Assembly (NCBI RefSeq): GCF_002250115.1
Contig: NZ_CP019985.1
Span: 1,922,001-1,986,000 of the forward strand
From: Shouchella clausii
Lineage (GTDB): Bacteria > Bacillota > Bacilli > Bacillales > Bacillaceae_D
Reading direction: 5' to 3'
Length of the DNA stretch: 64,000 bases
Shown: piece by piece, positions 1-7,620 of the stretch
Numbering within the stretch: position 1 is the stretch's first letter
Layout: every line of letters begins with the position of its first letter
Made by a program: the position numbers and the translations under genes
Notes under the pieces: model-generated
The model's input: only the letters and a program-made list of their open reading frames with translations
Databases searched by the model: none
What the model was told of the DNA's origin: nothing

Positions 1-954
1 GTTATACCCTGCCTTGAGTTGCCCATTGTTCATGTGATCGTCTTTCATCCGCATGAACGTGGCATCTGGGTCGGTTTTAGAAAAGCTGTTGCGCTCGCCA
101 AAGAGACCCATCTGTTCTTCGTATTTTTCCAAACGAGGAAGATGGTCTTTCGTTAAGCTTCGATAGGCCTTTCGTAGTGGCTTGCTCGCTTCTTTGTGGG
201 CCCGTTTTTCTTCTTTGGATGGGGCTTCTGCGATGGCTTGGTCCAGCGCATCCAGTTCCTTTTCCACCTTTGTGACGACGTCTTGAAGACGTTTGCGGCT
301 GATTCGTTGCCGTTCAAACGTGGCGTCCTCCTGCTTTAAGGTTTCGGTATCCAACGTAATCGCTTCTTGAATGGCCTCTAACGTTTTATCGATTTTCATT
401 TGAAGCTTCTCTTCGTGGGAAAGCGTGCTCTTTTTCCAAACGAACGAGTATTTATTGGCGTTCGCTTCGATTTTGGTGCCATCGAGAAAATAGGCCTCCA
501 TGTCGACATAGCCTTCTTCGATCAGAAGATGCGTCATTTCGGTATACAGGCCTTCCATCAACGATTGGAAACGTTCTGAGCGAAAGCGATTGATCGTCCG
601 AAAGTTTGGGGCTTGTCCAGCAGCGAGCCACATCATCGGCAGGTTTTCTTTGAGGGCTTGTCCCATGGCTCGGCACGAGAACCAACGTTGCGTATACGCA
701 TATAGGACAATCTTTGTCATCATTTTCGGATGATAGGCAGGTCTGCCCCCACCTTCATACGCACGAACAAAGAAATCGTCATCCAACCCATCCACCACGT
801 CACTGACCACACGCGCGACATGATGTTCGGGGATAAGATCGGAAAAATCCATAGGCAGATAGAGTTGATTCATGGTATACTCTTGGAAAGTGACCTTTGG
901 GTTACGCAAAAAAATCGCCTGCTTTCGTTTGAATTTTGGTAGTGGTACCTTCAT
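1..954 (-). CDS. IS1182-family transposase, 3' part cut by window edge
   Basis: DDE transposase that would catalyse movement of an IS1182-type insertion sequence. On the minus strand an open frame of 318 codons runs from ATG at 954 to the window start without a stop, so the C-terminal catalytic half lies outside. Visible features fit the family: an N-terminal domain with PMDFSDLIPEHH, then RPAYHPKMMTKIVLYAYTQR and FRTINRFR, the first catalytic Asp region YFLDGTKIEANANKYSF, and a following long charged coiled-coil insert. No shift or internal stop is seen, so this part is intact. A second in-frame ATG lies at 873. The ATG at 954 was chosen because it heads the open frame, but the inverted repeat around it leaves the exact start uncertain. 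Family call is from motif memory. Confidence 0.85.
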   Translation of the reverse strand, partial: MKVPLPKFKRKQAIFLRNPKVTFQEYTMNQLYLPMDFSDLIPEHHVARVVSDVVDGLDDDFFVRAYEGGGRPAYHPKMMTKIVLYAYTQRWFSCRAMGQALKENLPMMWLAAGQAPNFRTINRFRSERFQSLMEGLYTEMTHLLIEEGYVDMEAYFLDGTKIEANANKYSFVWKKSTLSHEEKLQMKIDKTLEAIQEAITLDTETLKQEDATFERQRISRKRLQDVVTKVEKELDALDQAIAEAPSKEEKRAHKEASKPLRKAYRSLTKDHLPRLEKYEEQMGLFGERNSFSKTDPDATFMRMKDDHMNNGQLKAGYN

Positions 955-978
955 TTTAAACGATGAGGCGATTTTTTT
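908..978 (-). promoter_or_regulatory. Inverted repeat enclosing the transposase start codon
   Basis: AAAAAAATCGCCT at 908-920 is perfectly complementary to AGGCGATTTTTTT at 966-978, and the transposase ATG (952-954) lies in the 45-base loop. In a transcript read in from outside the element, this would fold and could hide the start codon, a known way insertion sequences limit transposase made from impinging transcription. The function is inferred; the repeat is seen directly. Confidence 0.5.
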
Positions 979-997
979 GTGCTTTTTTATCCAAATG

Positions 998-1046
998 TAA
1001 AAAAGCCACCCCAAAAGGTCATTTATCTATGACCTTTTGGGACAGC
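998..1046 (-). terminator. Hairpin with T-run between aadK-like gene and transposase; possible IS end
   Basis: Arms at 1005-1022 and 1029-1046 (GCTGTCCCAAAAGGTCAT against its near-complement) form an 18-bp stem with a 6-base loop, followed on the minus strand by six T at 1004-999. This is a strong intrinsic terminator for the nucleotidyltransferase gene that ends at 1057. The outer arm also resembles the terminal inverted repeat of IS1182-type elements, so the site may serve as both. Confidence 0.65.
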
Positions 1047-1056
1047 TCCGATTTTT

Positions 1057-1926
1057 TTAGTAAATCTCCGTTGCGTCTTCGGGCAAAGCTTGAATGTGCC
1101 GCAAATACGTTTGTACGTTTTCGGCATCTGTGTGTCGGTAGTCAAACGAGAAGCAGGCGGCCACCTCTTGCGCTAGCTCTTCAAAAAGGTGTGCCATCGC
1201 CCATAGCGCGCGCCACATATCTTCGTAAGTGGGGCTAGGGAAAGTCGATAGAAACAGCTGCCACCGTTCTTCGTCCATATACTGTTCGAGATATTTGCCA
1301 TGTTTGCCAACGCTGACGCGAAACTCGTTGTCGATGCCAACTGTCCATTCCAGCATGCGCAAAAGCATGGCCCGGATGACATTCAAGTGATCGTATGCAT
1401 ACGTAAACTCTTGGCGCCACAATCCTTTTGCGACATAGGTGGACACCCACCAAAATTCATTGCAGCAATCTGAATAAAGGGTTTGGTTCGGCTTTTGGAT
1501 CCAATAATCACAATCAGTCGGTGCAGGCAATGGCGGCAACGCTTCATCTTTGTCCAATAACACGACAGACAAGCGGTCGCCTTGGTTCCATGTCGCGCGC
1601 CTTTCGATTGGACAAAGTGTTAAATCAATCCGGTTTCCATCTGTAAATAACATCAAGTATGCAAATGTCCCGTCGCTTTCTGGCGGAATGAGCGTCATCT
1701 TTTCTGGCGTCTGCAGGATGATTCGTTCGCCAAAACAATCAATCCAGCCAGGATCGGAGACAAAAGAGTCGACGTCACGGACAATGTAAACAATGTCGTA
1801 ATCTTGAAACGGGTCTTTTCGGGCATTTCGGTTGGTTCGAGATCCATTCATACATACGGCCCTGATCCGTTCGTCTGATTTGGCCACACCTAGCAACAAG
1901 TTAATCATTTCGTTATATGTTCGCAT
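1057..1926 (-). CDS. aadK: Aminoglycoside 6-nucleotidyltransferase (ANT(6)/AadK type)
   Basis: Adenylylates streptomycin at the 6-position, a cytoplasmic resistance enzyme. The 289-residue length matches AadK/ANT(6). The N-terminal nucleotidyltransferase core is clear: AVCMNGSRTNRNARKDPFQD followed by YDIVY, giving the GSRxN and DxD metal/nucleotide motif, then NRIDLTLCP with the third acidic residue. The start at 1926 is chosen because GGAGGAG lies just upstream; an ATG 15 bases earlier falls inside that ribosome binding site. The gene sits beside the end of an IS1182-type element and is monocistronic, with its own hairpin terminator. Whether it is an intrinsic chromosomal gene or was acquired cannot be told from the window. 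Confidence 0.9.
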   Translation of the reverse strand: MRTYNEMINLLLGVAKSDERIRAVCMNGSRTNRNARKDPFQDYDIVYIVRDVDSFVSDPGWIDCFGERIILQTPEKMTLIPPESDGTFAYLMLFTDGNRIDLTLCPIERRATWNQGDRLSVVLLDKDEALPPLPAPTDCDYWIQKPNQTLYSDCCNEFWWVSTYVAKGLWRQEFTYAYDHLNVIRAMLLRMLEWTVGIDNEFRVSVGKHGKYLEQYMDEERWQLFLSTFPSPTYEDMWRALWAMAHLFEELAQEVAACFSFDYRHTDAENVQTYLRHIQALPEDATEIY

Positions 1927-2114
1927 CGTTTTCTCCTCCATCTGCTTTCAATTTAAGGGCTGATTTGCTGGGAGAGAGGAGGCGCGCGAATTGGGTATTG
2001 ACGTTAAGGAAACTGTTCAGCGTTCATCCTTTTTCCTCCTGAAATTTGCGTATTTCGTCCATCGTACATGATTTTTGCGATCGTGAAAAGGCTCTCTCTT
2101 TAAGGAGTTACAAC

Positions 2115-2149
2115 AAAAAAGCCAAAGGACCTTGCTGATCCACTTGGCT
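2115..2149 (-). terminator. Intrinsic terminator of the Mn-catalase gene
   Basis: On the minus strand AGCCAAGTGGATC... pairs with ...GGTCCTTTGGCT and is followed by TTTTTT, just after the catalase stop codon. Confidence 0.75.
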
Positions 2150-2157
2150 CACATTCA

Positions 2158-3048
2158 TCATAGGTTTTCTTTTAACCGTTTTACTATTTTCATATAATCA
2201 TCAGGATCAATTCCTGGCGCAAACATTTCCGGTTTTTCTTCAAAGTCTGGCACAGGCGCCCCTTCAGGCATGCCATCAATGACATGGAGCGGCTCGCCCG
2301 TTTCTGGGTTTTCTCCTTTCCAAATTTGACGAATGTCCCGGTACTCAGGTTCATCCCATGTATAAAGGACATTGTAGAGGCCTTGGTCCATGTATTTCCG
2401 GGCCGTTTCAAAGGCATTGTTATCAGGGTGGGGGACTGGAAGCATTTTTCCGATATCGATGCCTGTTGCGACTTTAATCGCTTTGGCATAGGCGATAATA
2501 TGCGTGCCTCCCCGCACAAGCAAATAGCCGCATAGTTCTCGTGCAGTTGGGTTAGTCGTCATTTCGTACACACGCATTTTGTGTAGCCGCGCGCCGATTT
2601 CGAGCACGTAGTTATGGAGCAAGTCTTCAACCAATACACCGGAATTGGTGACAAAATCGCCATTCCATGGACGGCCCATGCCATCCCCTGGATAGGACGT
2701 TTGCGCCGTTGTCGTGAAATGGAGAGAATAGCGTTTATCTTTGCCGTTTTGTAGTGGCGCTGTGTCTGGGTCCCCTGGGAACGTGTTTCCATAGGACATT
2801 AAATTAATCGCATTGGCGACCAACTCGACATGGCCAAACTCCTCAGCCGTAATGCTCGCAATTAAATCGTAAAACGGTTTGTATTTCTTTTTCCCTCGAA
2901 AATTGAACGATTGGAACATGTAGTTGTTTAACGTCGACATTTCGCCAAACTTGCCGCCCATCAACTCTTGCACGGCTGCCGCACCGTTTGCATCGCCATG
3001 CTCTGGGCGCGGCAACTCAATTGCAATTCTGTTCACTCGTTTCATCAT
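2158..3048 (-). CDS. Manganese (non-haem) catalase
   Basis: Splits hydrogen peroxide with a di-manganese centre. The 296-residue protein carries the ferritin-like bundle with metal ligands in the expected order: ELMGGKFGEMSTLNNYMFQS (Glu), ITAEEFGHVELV (E, E and H), later ELCGYLLVRGGTHIIAYAKA (His/Glu region), and the proline-rich C-terminal tail typical of the family (B. subtilis YdbD relatives). The ATG at 3048 is preferred because AGGAGG lies 8 bases upstream, while the ATG at 3054 would leave only 2 bases. Transcribed alone, with a terminator downstream. Such enzymes in Bacillus are often general-stress or sporulation induced; no specific promoter was assigned here. Confidence 0.93.
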   Translation of the reverse strand: MMKRVNRIAIELPRPEHGDANGAAAVQELMGGKFGEMSTLNNYMFQSFNFRGKKKYKPFYDLIASITAEEFGHVELVANAINLMSYGNTFPGDPDTAPLQNGKDKRYSLHFTTTAQTSYPGDGMGRPWNGDFVTNSGVLVEDLLHNYVLEIGARLHKMRVYEMTTNPTARELCGYLLVRGGTHIIAYAKAIKVATGIDIGKMLPVPHPDNNAFETARKYMDQGLYNVLYTWDEPEYRDIRQIWKGENPETGEPLHVIDGMPEGAPVPDFEEKPEMFAPGIDPDDYMKIVKRLKENL

Positions 3049-3112
3049 AAGCATTTCCTCCCTATTCAGTAGCCCATACGCTCATGCATATGCGCCAGGG
3101 AGGCTGTCTTAG

Positions 3113-3364
3113 TCAATTTTTCTGTTTCACTTGCTGAGCCTTCGCTTGGTGTACTTTAGCTGGATGCACCCAAATGATTTGCTGGCTGCGGACATAAAAG
3201 GGAGTCCCGCCCATTTCCACAACAAGATGGTCAGGTTGGACCGCTTTAAGTATGCCTCTCAACGCCCCTCGTGTCGTCTGCACACCGATCATCGTACCTA
3301 TTTGTTTCGCCAACATGCCGTACACATAAGGATCATGCAATTGCCATTCAGCTTTGTTGCTCAT
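3113..3364 (-). CDS. DUF2642-family small protein (YuzF-like)
   Basis: An 83-residue protein with the pattern of DUF2642 proteins: DPYVYGMLAKQIGTMIGVQT, then RGALRGILKAVQPDHLVVEM and PFYVRSQQIIWVHP. This looks like a small Sm/OB-like beta fold. Homologues in Bacillus are usually sporulation or spore-coat associated, but the function is unknown. The start at 3364 follows AAAGGAGAGAT; an upstream in-frame start would add 17 residues without support. It lies directly upstream of the catalase in the same direction, so the two might share a transcript. Confidence 0.65.
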   Translation of the reverse strand: MSNKAEWQLHDPYVYGMLAKQIGTMIGVQTTRGALRGILKAVQPDHLVVEMGGTPFYVRSQQIIWVHPAKVHQAKAQQVKQKN

Positions 3365-3515
3365 TTGATCTCTCCTTTGCCTCTTGGTGTAGGCAGTATA
3401 TGCACGACAAAGCAAATAGGGAAGTTGCCTATATAGGGAAATTCTTCAAAGCGAGCGCAAGCATTTAAAGAATGAAGCATGGTGCGCCCCCCTTATCTAA
3501 TATAGGCCAACGATG

Positions 3516-3638
3516 TTAATGCCCAGAATCTACTTTCCCATCTGTCTGAATGACGGATGGATGGCTTTCTCCCGATGGGGGAGGGGCAATCGAGACGCAT
3601 ACCAATGCAACTGCCAATACGAGCAATCCCTTTTTCAT
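3516..3638 (-). CDS. phr: Phr-type signalling peptide precursor
   Basis: A 40-residue pre-peptide: MKKGLLVLAVALVCVSIA is a secretion signal, followed by a short hydrophilic tail ending in TDGKVDSGH. Phr precursors are exported, cut to a penta- or hexapeptide, taken back up by Opp and used to inhibit the partner Rap. The ATG overlaps the stop codon of the upstream rap gene by ATGA (3635-3638), the usual rap-phr layout. It is not known which residues form the mature peptide; the C-terminal 5-6 residues are the first candidates. Confidence 0.85.
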   Translation of the reverse strand: MKKGLLVLAVALVCVSIAPPPSGESHPSVIQTDGKVDSGH

Positions 3639-4732
3639 TCCTGATCGACTCCTAGCTTAAAGAAATTTTGCCGCGCATGGTAGGCAATTTTTAAATACTT
3701 TAATGCTAAATCTTCATGGCCGATTTGTTCGAAAAACGCGCTCGCTTCCTCGGCGATTTCATCGACTTCAAAGTCCATGCCACGGTCTTCAAGATCTTTT
3801 AAAGCTTTGTCAATGAGTAATGGATCAGAGTCTACATACAAACCGGTCGTAGCTAAACACTTTGCTTTGTATTCATGATTGTCAAAATAGTGGGCGCCTG
3901 TATAAGCTTTTTTCAAATGAGGCGCTGCTTCTTCCGGTAAATTTAGGCGATACAATGTATTGGCCAAGTCATGTTCGCTTTTGGCTCCAAGAATGTGGTT
4001 GCCTAGTTCTTTAACAGACAAGGCCTCTTCAAAATAACGCTTTGCGCTTCTGTAATTTTTTTGTCTTACCGCATTTAATCCTAGTGCCCTTAAGGCAATC
4101 ACTTTGGCCGTTGAATGGTTTCCTGCCGCCAACATCGCTTCTTTAAATAGAAGCGAGGCTTTCTTGTGCTCCCCTGTTTCTGAATAAATGCCGCCAAGTA
4201 TTACTTGGCAGAAGACAACCCTTTCTGTGAAACCTAAACGCTTGAATGCCTCCAACGCTTCTTCAATGTGGGAGGCAGCATACGGGTATTGGCTTATCCG
4301 ATACAAGGAAGAACCCATATAGTAGTGGAAATCGGCTCTTTCGGCTTTGTCTTCAACATTTTCAAGCAAACGCTCTGCTTTACGAAAAAGACGAATCGCG
4401 GAGCGGTAACGTTCGTTCATAAATTCATTTTGGCCACTAACAAAAAAATAGAGATACTTAAGCAAATGATCCATTGAGTTTTCCGCAACACTGGCTTGCT
4501 GCATAGCATGAGGGTCTTTTCCGCCTTTGCCTACTTGGTTCATCATGATATGATGGCGAAACGCAACTAATGAATAATAGGATAGCATTCGGTCATTTGG
4601 TTCCATTTGTTCAATCATGCCATCGACTTCTTCTTTAAGCTGAATCGATTGTTCTACGGACCGGGCAATAATACAGCTGTACCATTCAACAATTTTAGCT
4701 CCAACTTCTTCCGGTGATAAGGCCACAGACAT
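3635..4732 (-). CDS. rap: Rap-family TPR phosphatase/regulator
   Basis: Rap proteins dephosphorylate response regulators such as Spo0F or block DNA-binding regulators such as ComA, and are switched off by a Phr peptide. The 365-residue length is typical. An N-terminal 3-helix region (ALSPEEVGAKIVEWYSCI, then a helix ending in HHIMMNQ) precedes six to seven TPR repeats, e.g. YMGSSLYRISQYPYAASHIE, ALGLNAVRQKNYRSAKRYFE and ALKYLKIAYHARQNF. The ATG at 4732 is preferred over a TTG at 4738 because GAGGGGGG then lies 9 bases upstream. Its target cannot be deduced. The phr gene overlaps its stop codon. Confidence 0.92.
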   Translation of the reverse strand: MSVALSPEEVGAKIVEWYSCIIARSVEQSIQLKEEVDGMIEQMEPNDRMLSYYSLVAFRHHIMMNQVGKGGKDPHAMQQASVAENSMDHLLKYLYFFVSGQNEFMNERYRSAIRLFRKAERLLENVEDKAERADFHYYMGSSLYRISQYPYAASHIEEALEAFKRLGFTERVVFCQVILGGIYSETGEHKKASLLFKEAMLAAGNHSTAKVIALRALGLNAVRQKNYRSAKRYFEEALSVKELGNHILGAKSEHDLANTLYRLNLPEEAAPHLKKAYTGAHYFDNHEYKAKCLATTGLYVDSDPLLIDKALKDLEDRGMDFEVDEIAEEASAFFEQIGHEDLALKYLKIAYHARQNFFKLGVDQE

Positions 4733-5031
4733 ATTCAACGTCCCCCCTCTGGATCGACGACGACATCGTTCATACTTAAATTATTATAGTAGCAAAACAG
4801 TAATAGAGTAAGAGTTTTTTGTATTCTCAACAAAAACGCGAAAAGTAGAAATACAAGTCCAATCTTGTCCCGAAAAGCCGAGAAAAGGGAGCTTTCTTAC
4901 ATGCGCTCCTTAAGCAGACAGCCAATCGCGCACCAAATATGTATAAAGAAATGTTCCTGCATTTCATAACCTCGATACGATAAAGCATATGAGAGGCTTT
5001 TCCCTCGTATTCGTTTTTCCCTTTCTTAAGG

Positions 5032-5133
5032 GTGCCACTCTCTGCGTAGGTGTGTGGATGAACATTTTTCGCTTAATTTGGCCTCCTACTAGGCGTTCGC
5101 CACACTCCTTGCGAGTTCCTCTGTTGTTAGTGG
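5032..5133. repeat. Possible decayed CRISPR repeat pair
   Basis: In the otherwise empty 4733-5224 interval, GTGCCACTCTCTGCG...GTGTGTGGATGAAC at 5032-5063 resembles the type I-C-like repeat found intact at 58458. A second, poorer match (CGCCACACTCCTTGCGAGT) begins near 5098. The shared CACTC cores are 67 bases apart, close to the 65-base unit at 58458. No gene or clear RNA is seen in the rest of this interval. Confidence 0.3.
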
Positions 5134-5224
5134 ACGAACACACTTAATGGCTTTTTAAAACGAATATGTGCCTCGCGAAAAAGCCAGTTATGGTGACGTT
5201 TTGCAATTATTTTCAGAAAAGTTG

Positions 5225-5290
5225 TTGACGGTTTCATCATGGGCAGCTATAATTTTCATATAAGGAAAATTAATTTTCACTATGTGAAAG
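5225..5290 (+). promoter_or_regulatory. SigA-type promoter and IclR operator candidates
   Basis: TTGACG (5225-5230), 17-base spacer and TATAAT (5248-5253) form a near-consensus promoter. Two related palindromic blocks follow at or near the start point: TTTTCATATAAGGAAAAT (5253-5270) and TTTTCACTATGTGAAAGT (5274-5291). IclR regulators often bind such sites and repress their own genes, so autoregulation is likely. Confidence 0.7.
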
Positions 5291-5302
5291 TAGTTGATAA
5301 GT

Positions 5303-6055
5303 ATGGAATACCAAAACAAAAGTTTGCGAAAAGCGTTTGAAATCATTGAGTCGCTCTGCGCCAAACCGATGACAGCGACAGAGTTGTCAAAAAAGTTAAA
5401 CTTAAATCCGAGCACATTGCATCGTTTTTTGGCTAATTTAGAGGCGATGGGATACACGGAAAAGTTGAAAAACAACCAAGTCCGGTTGACGCAACAATTT
5501 ATCCAGCTAGGGAAAATGGCGCAAGCTCATTATGATGTTGAGGCATTGTCCAAACCTTATTTAAAAAAGCTTGCTGACAGTACAGGGGAAAGCGTCTTGC
5601 TGTCTTCGTTTCATCAGTTTAAAGTGACGTATTTGGACAAAATTGAAAGCTCGCAAACAGTGCGAATCGTTCTAGGGCCAGGAAGCCACGCACCTTCTTA
5701 TGCAGTCGCGTCCGGAAAACTATTTTTATCACAATTATCTCCAGAGCAGCTTGATGATTTTTTTGCAAACACAGAATTAAAGGCTTATACAAAGAACACG
5801 TTTACAGATGAACAGCAATTAAGAAAGGAGTTGGTGCACATTAGAGCGCAAAACTATGCCATCGATGAGGAGGAGTATGAAATTGGCTTAAAAGGATTTG
5901 CCGCGCCAATTAGGGAGGCGACAGGCACGATGATCGCGGCGTTAAGTGTGGCCGGCGTTTCCTTGCGTTTTGACGATGAAAAAAGCAAGACGACGATTGA
6001 ACAATTGCTTCGTTATGCGGAATTGATTTCGTTTGACTTAGGATGGAAACGTTAG
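5303..6055 (+). CDS. IclR-family transcriptional regulator
   Basis: A 250-residue regulator with an N-terminal winged helix-turn-helix (MTATELSKKLNLNPSTLHRF, then LANLEAMGYTEKL) and the IclR effector domain (SPYLKKLAD-like region, HAPSYAVASGKLFL, EEEYEIGLKGFAAPI, ALSVAGVSLRF). IclR proteins sense small acids and control adjacent catabolic genes. It stands 15 bases before the TRAP transporter, so it most likely controls the operon 6071-13187 and is co-transcribed with it. The ribosome binding site is weak. ATG 5303 was preferred over TTG 5294, which would sit only 3 bases after GAAAG. Confidence 0.9.
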   Translation: MEYQNKSLRKAFEIIESLCAKPMTATELSKKLNLNPSTLHRFLANLEAMGYTEKLKNNQVRLTQQFIQLGKMAQAHYDVEALSKPYLKKLADSTGESVLLSSFHQFKVTYLDKIESSQTVRIVLGPGSHAPSYAVASGKLFLSQLSPEQLDDFFANTELKAYTKNTFTDEQQLRKELVHIRAQNYAIDEEEYEIGLKGFAAPIREATGTMIAALSVAGVSLRFDDEKSKTTIEQLLRYAELISFDLGWKR

Positions 6056-6070
6056 AGAGGAGGAGCGCTT

Positions 6071-7093
6071 ATGGGCAAGAAAGCGCTTAGCATTATTTTG
6101 GTAGCGCTTACAATATTTCTTGGAAGCTGCAGTGAACGGTCCGTCGCTGGAAATGAAAAACCCCATTATGAATGGAAAATGACGGTTACAGTAGGCAGTG
6201 GCTCGACTTGGTATGAAGCGGCCAAAAAATTTGCCGATGATGTGGAGGCTGAAACAGATGGCAGAATCACCATAGCGATTTTCACGAATGAACAGTTGTC
6301 AGCCGGAAGCCCGGAAGCAGGAGTTGAGCAGTTGATGGATGGAACGAAGGATTTTTCTTATAATTCCAGCATTATCTACGCAGGCATCGATCCTCGATTT
6401 GGCATTTTGAGCGCGCCGTTTTTAATAAACAGTCATGACGATGCGGAGCGGATGTTGAATGGTGAGTCAGGGGCTTTAATCAAAAACATGTTGCGTGAAA
6501 GGGGCGTCGAACCTCTTGGTTTTGCGGAAAGCGGATTTCGGCAAATTACAAATAACAGACAGCCAATTAAAAAGCCAGAAGACTTAAAACACTTAAAAAT
6601 CAGGGTGCCTAGTATGGGGGTGTTTACGACCCATTTCCGCAATCAAGAAGCTGACCCGATTACAATGGCTTTTTCTGAAGTGTATACCGCTCTTCAACAA
6701 GGCACCATCGATGGCCAAGAGAACCCAGTCGATGTCACTTATTCTTCTGGCCTTTCAGAAGTGCAAGGCTACATGACGATGTGGAATTACGTGTATGACG
6801 CTTTAATCCTTGGCATGAATAAGGAGTTGTATGACTCCCTTGATCGAGAAGACCAACAACTAATTTCAAGGCTAGCCGAGGAAGCGAATGCGTATCAAAT
6901 CGAGATTGCAAGAAACAAGGAAGAAAGGCAATTAGAAGAGTTAAAGGAAAAAGGAATGGACATTTATTACCCAACGGATGAAGAAATTCAACAATTTCGC
7001 GATGCTGCTCAGCCTGTATACGAGCATTTTGAAGACATTTGGGGGAAAGAAAATATGCAAACGTTTCTAACAGAGGCGGCTGCACAAGATTAG
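6071..7093 (+). CDS. dctP: TRAP transporter substrate-binding lipoprotein (DctP)
   Basis: Captures a carboxylate substrate outside the cell and hands it to the DctQM channel. A lipoprotein signal is evident (LVALTIFLGSC, lipid-modified Cys20). The family core follows: GSGSTWYEAAKKFADDVEAE, GVEQLMDGTKDF, then LKHLKIRVP-type segment with the Arg that pairs with the substrate carboxylate, and TALQQGTIDGQENPV. Total 340 residues is normal. The ribosome binding site AGGAGG is 8 bases upstream. First structural gene after the IclR regulator. Substrate is unknown; the downstream CoA ligase points to an organic acid. Confidence 0.93.
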   Translation: MGKKALSIILVALTIFLGSCSERSVAGNEKPHYEWKMTVTVGSGSTWYEAAKKFADDVEAETDGRITIAIFTNEQLSAGSPEAGVEQLMDGTKDFSYNSSIIYAGIDPRFGILSAPFLINSHDDAERMLNGESGALIKNMLRERGVEPLGFAESGFRQITNNRQPIKKPEDLKHLKIRVPSMGVFTTHFRNQEADPITMAFSEVYTALQQGTIDGQENPVDVTYSSGLSEVQGYMTMWNYVYDALILGMNKELYDSLDREDQQLISRLAEEANAYQIEIARNKEERQLEELKEKGMDIYYPTDEEIQQFRDAAQPVYEHFEDIWGKENMQTFLTEAAAQD

Positions 7094-7104
7094 GGGGAGT
7101 ATAT

Positions 7105-7620
7105 TTGAGAGGCTTGGCTATTTTTGAATATGTGTTGGTTGCCGTCTCACTTGGGACGATGTCGGTGATTACATTTGCCAATGTATTATCCCGCTACTTG
7201 TTTCATACTTCTTTCTCGTTTGCTGAAGAGATTACGATCAATCTATTTGTGTTGATGACGTTTGTTGGCGCTTCAATTGCGATTAAACAACAGGCACACT
7301 TCGGTTTTCGCTTTATCTATGACAAGTTGAGCGGCTTGTGGAAACGAATAGCTTTAGCCGCTACTTGTTTGTTGATGATCGTTTTTCTCAGTTGCATGTT
7401 TTACTTTTCAATGGAACTCGTGTTGGCACAGGCAGAACGGGGCCGTGTGACACCGGCTTTGAGTATACCGCAGTGGCTGTTTACTTCCGCGATTCCTCTT
7501 GGTAGCCTGCTCTGTTTCGTAAGGACGGTGGAAATGTGGGTGGCCGAAAGTAAAAGGCTCACGCAAGGGGGAGAGAAGGAGCGGAAGGTGGAAATGGCGG
7601 CGAAAGAGGTGAATCGGTAA
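7105..7620 (+). CDS. dctQ: TRAP transporter small permease (DctQ)
   Basis: A 171-residue membrane protein with four predicted helices (FEYVLVAVSLGTMSVITFANV, ITINLFVLMTFVGASIAI, IALAATCLLMIVFLSCMFYF, WLFTSAIPLGSLLCFVRTVE). It has the DctQ marks VLSRYLFHTSFSFAEEI and QWLFTSAIPLGS. The TTG start at 7105 is chosen because GGGGGAG stands 6 bases upstream; an earlier start would lie inside dctP. Its stop overlaps the dctM start (TAATG), suggesting translational coupling. It forms the membrane unit with DctM. Confidence 0.9.
   Translation: MRGLAIFEYVLVAVSLGTMSVITFANVLSRYLFHTSFSFAEEITINLFVLMTFVGASIAIKQQAHFGFRFIYDKLSGLWKRIALAATCLLMIVFLSCMFYFSMELVLAQAERGRVTPALSIPQWLFTSAIPLGSLLCFVRTVEMWVAESKRLTQGGEKERKVEMAAKEVNR

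Noticed and set aside
6047-6100. cre-like word GAAAGCGCTTAGCA at the dctP start
   Set aside because: It lies in coding sequence for the signal peptide and matches the consensus only partly.
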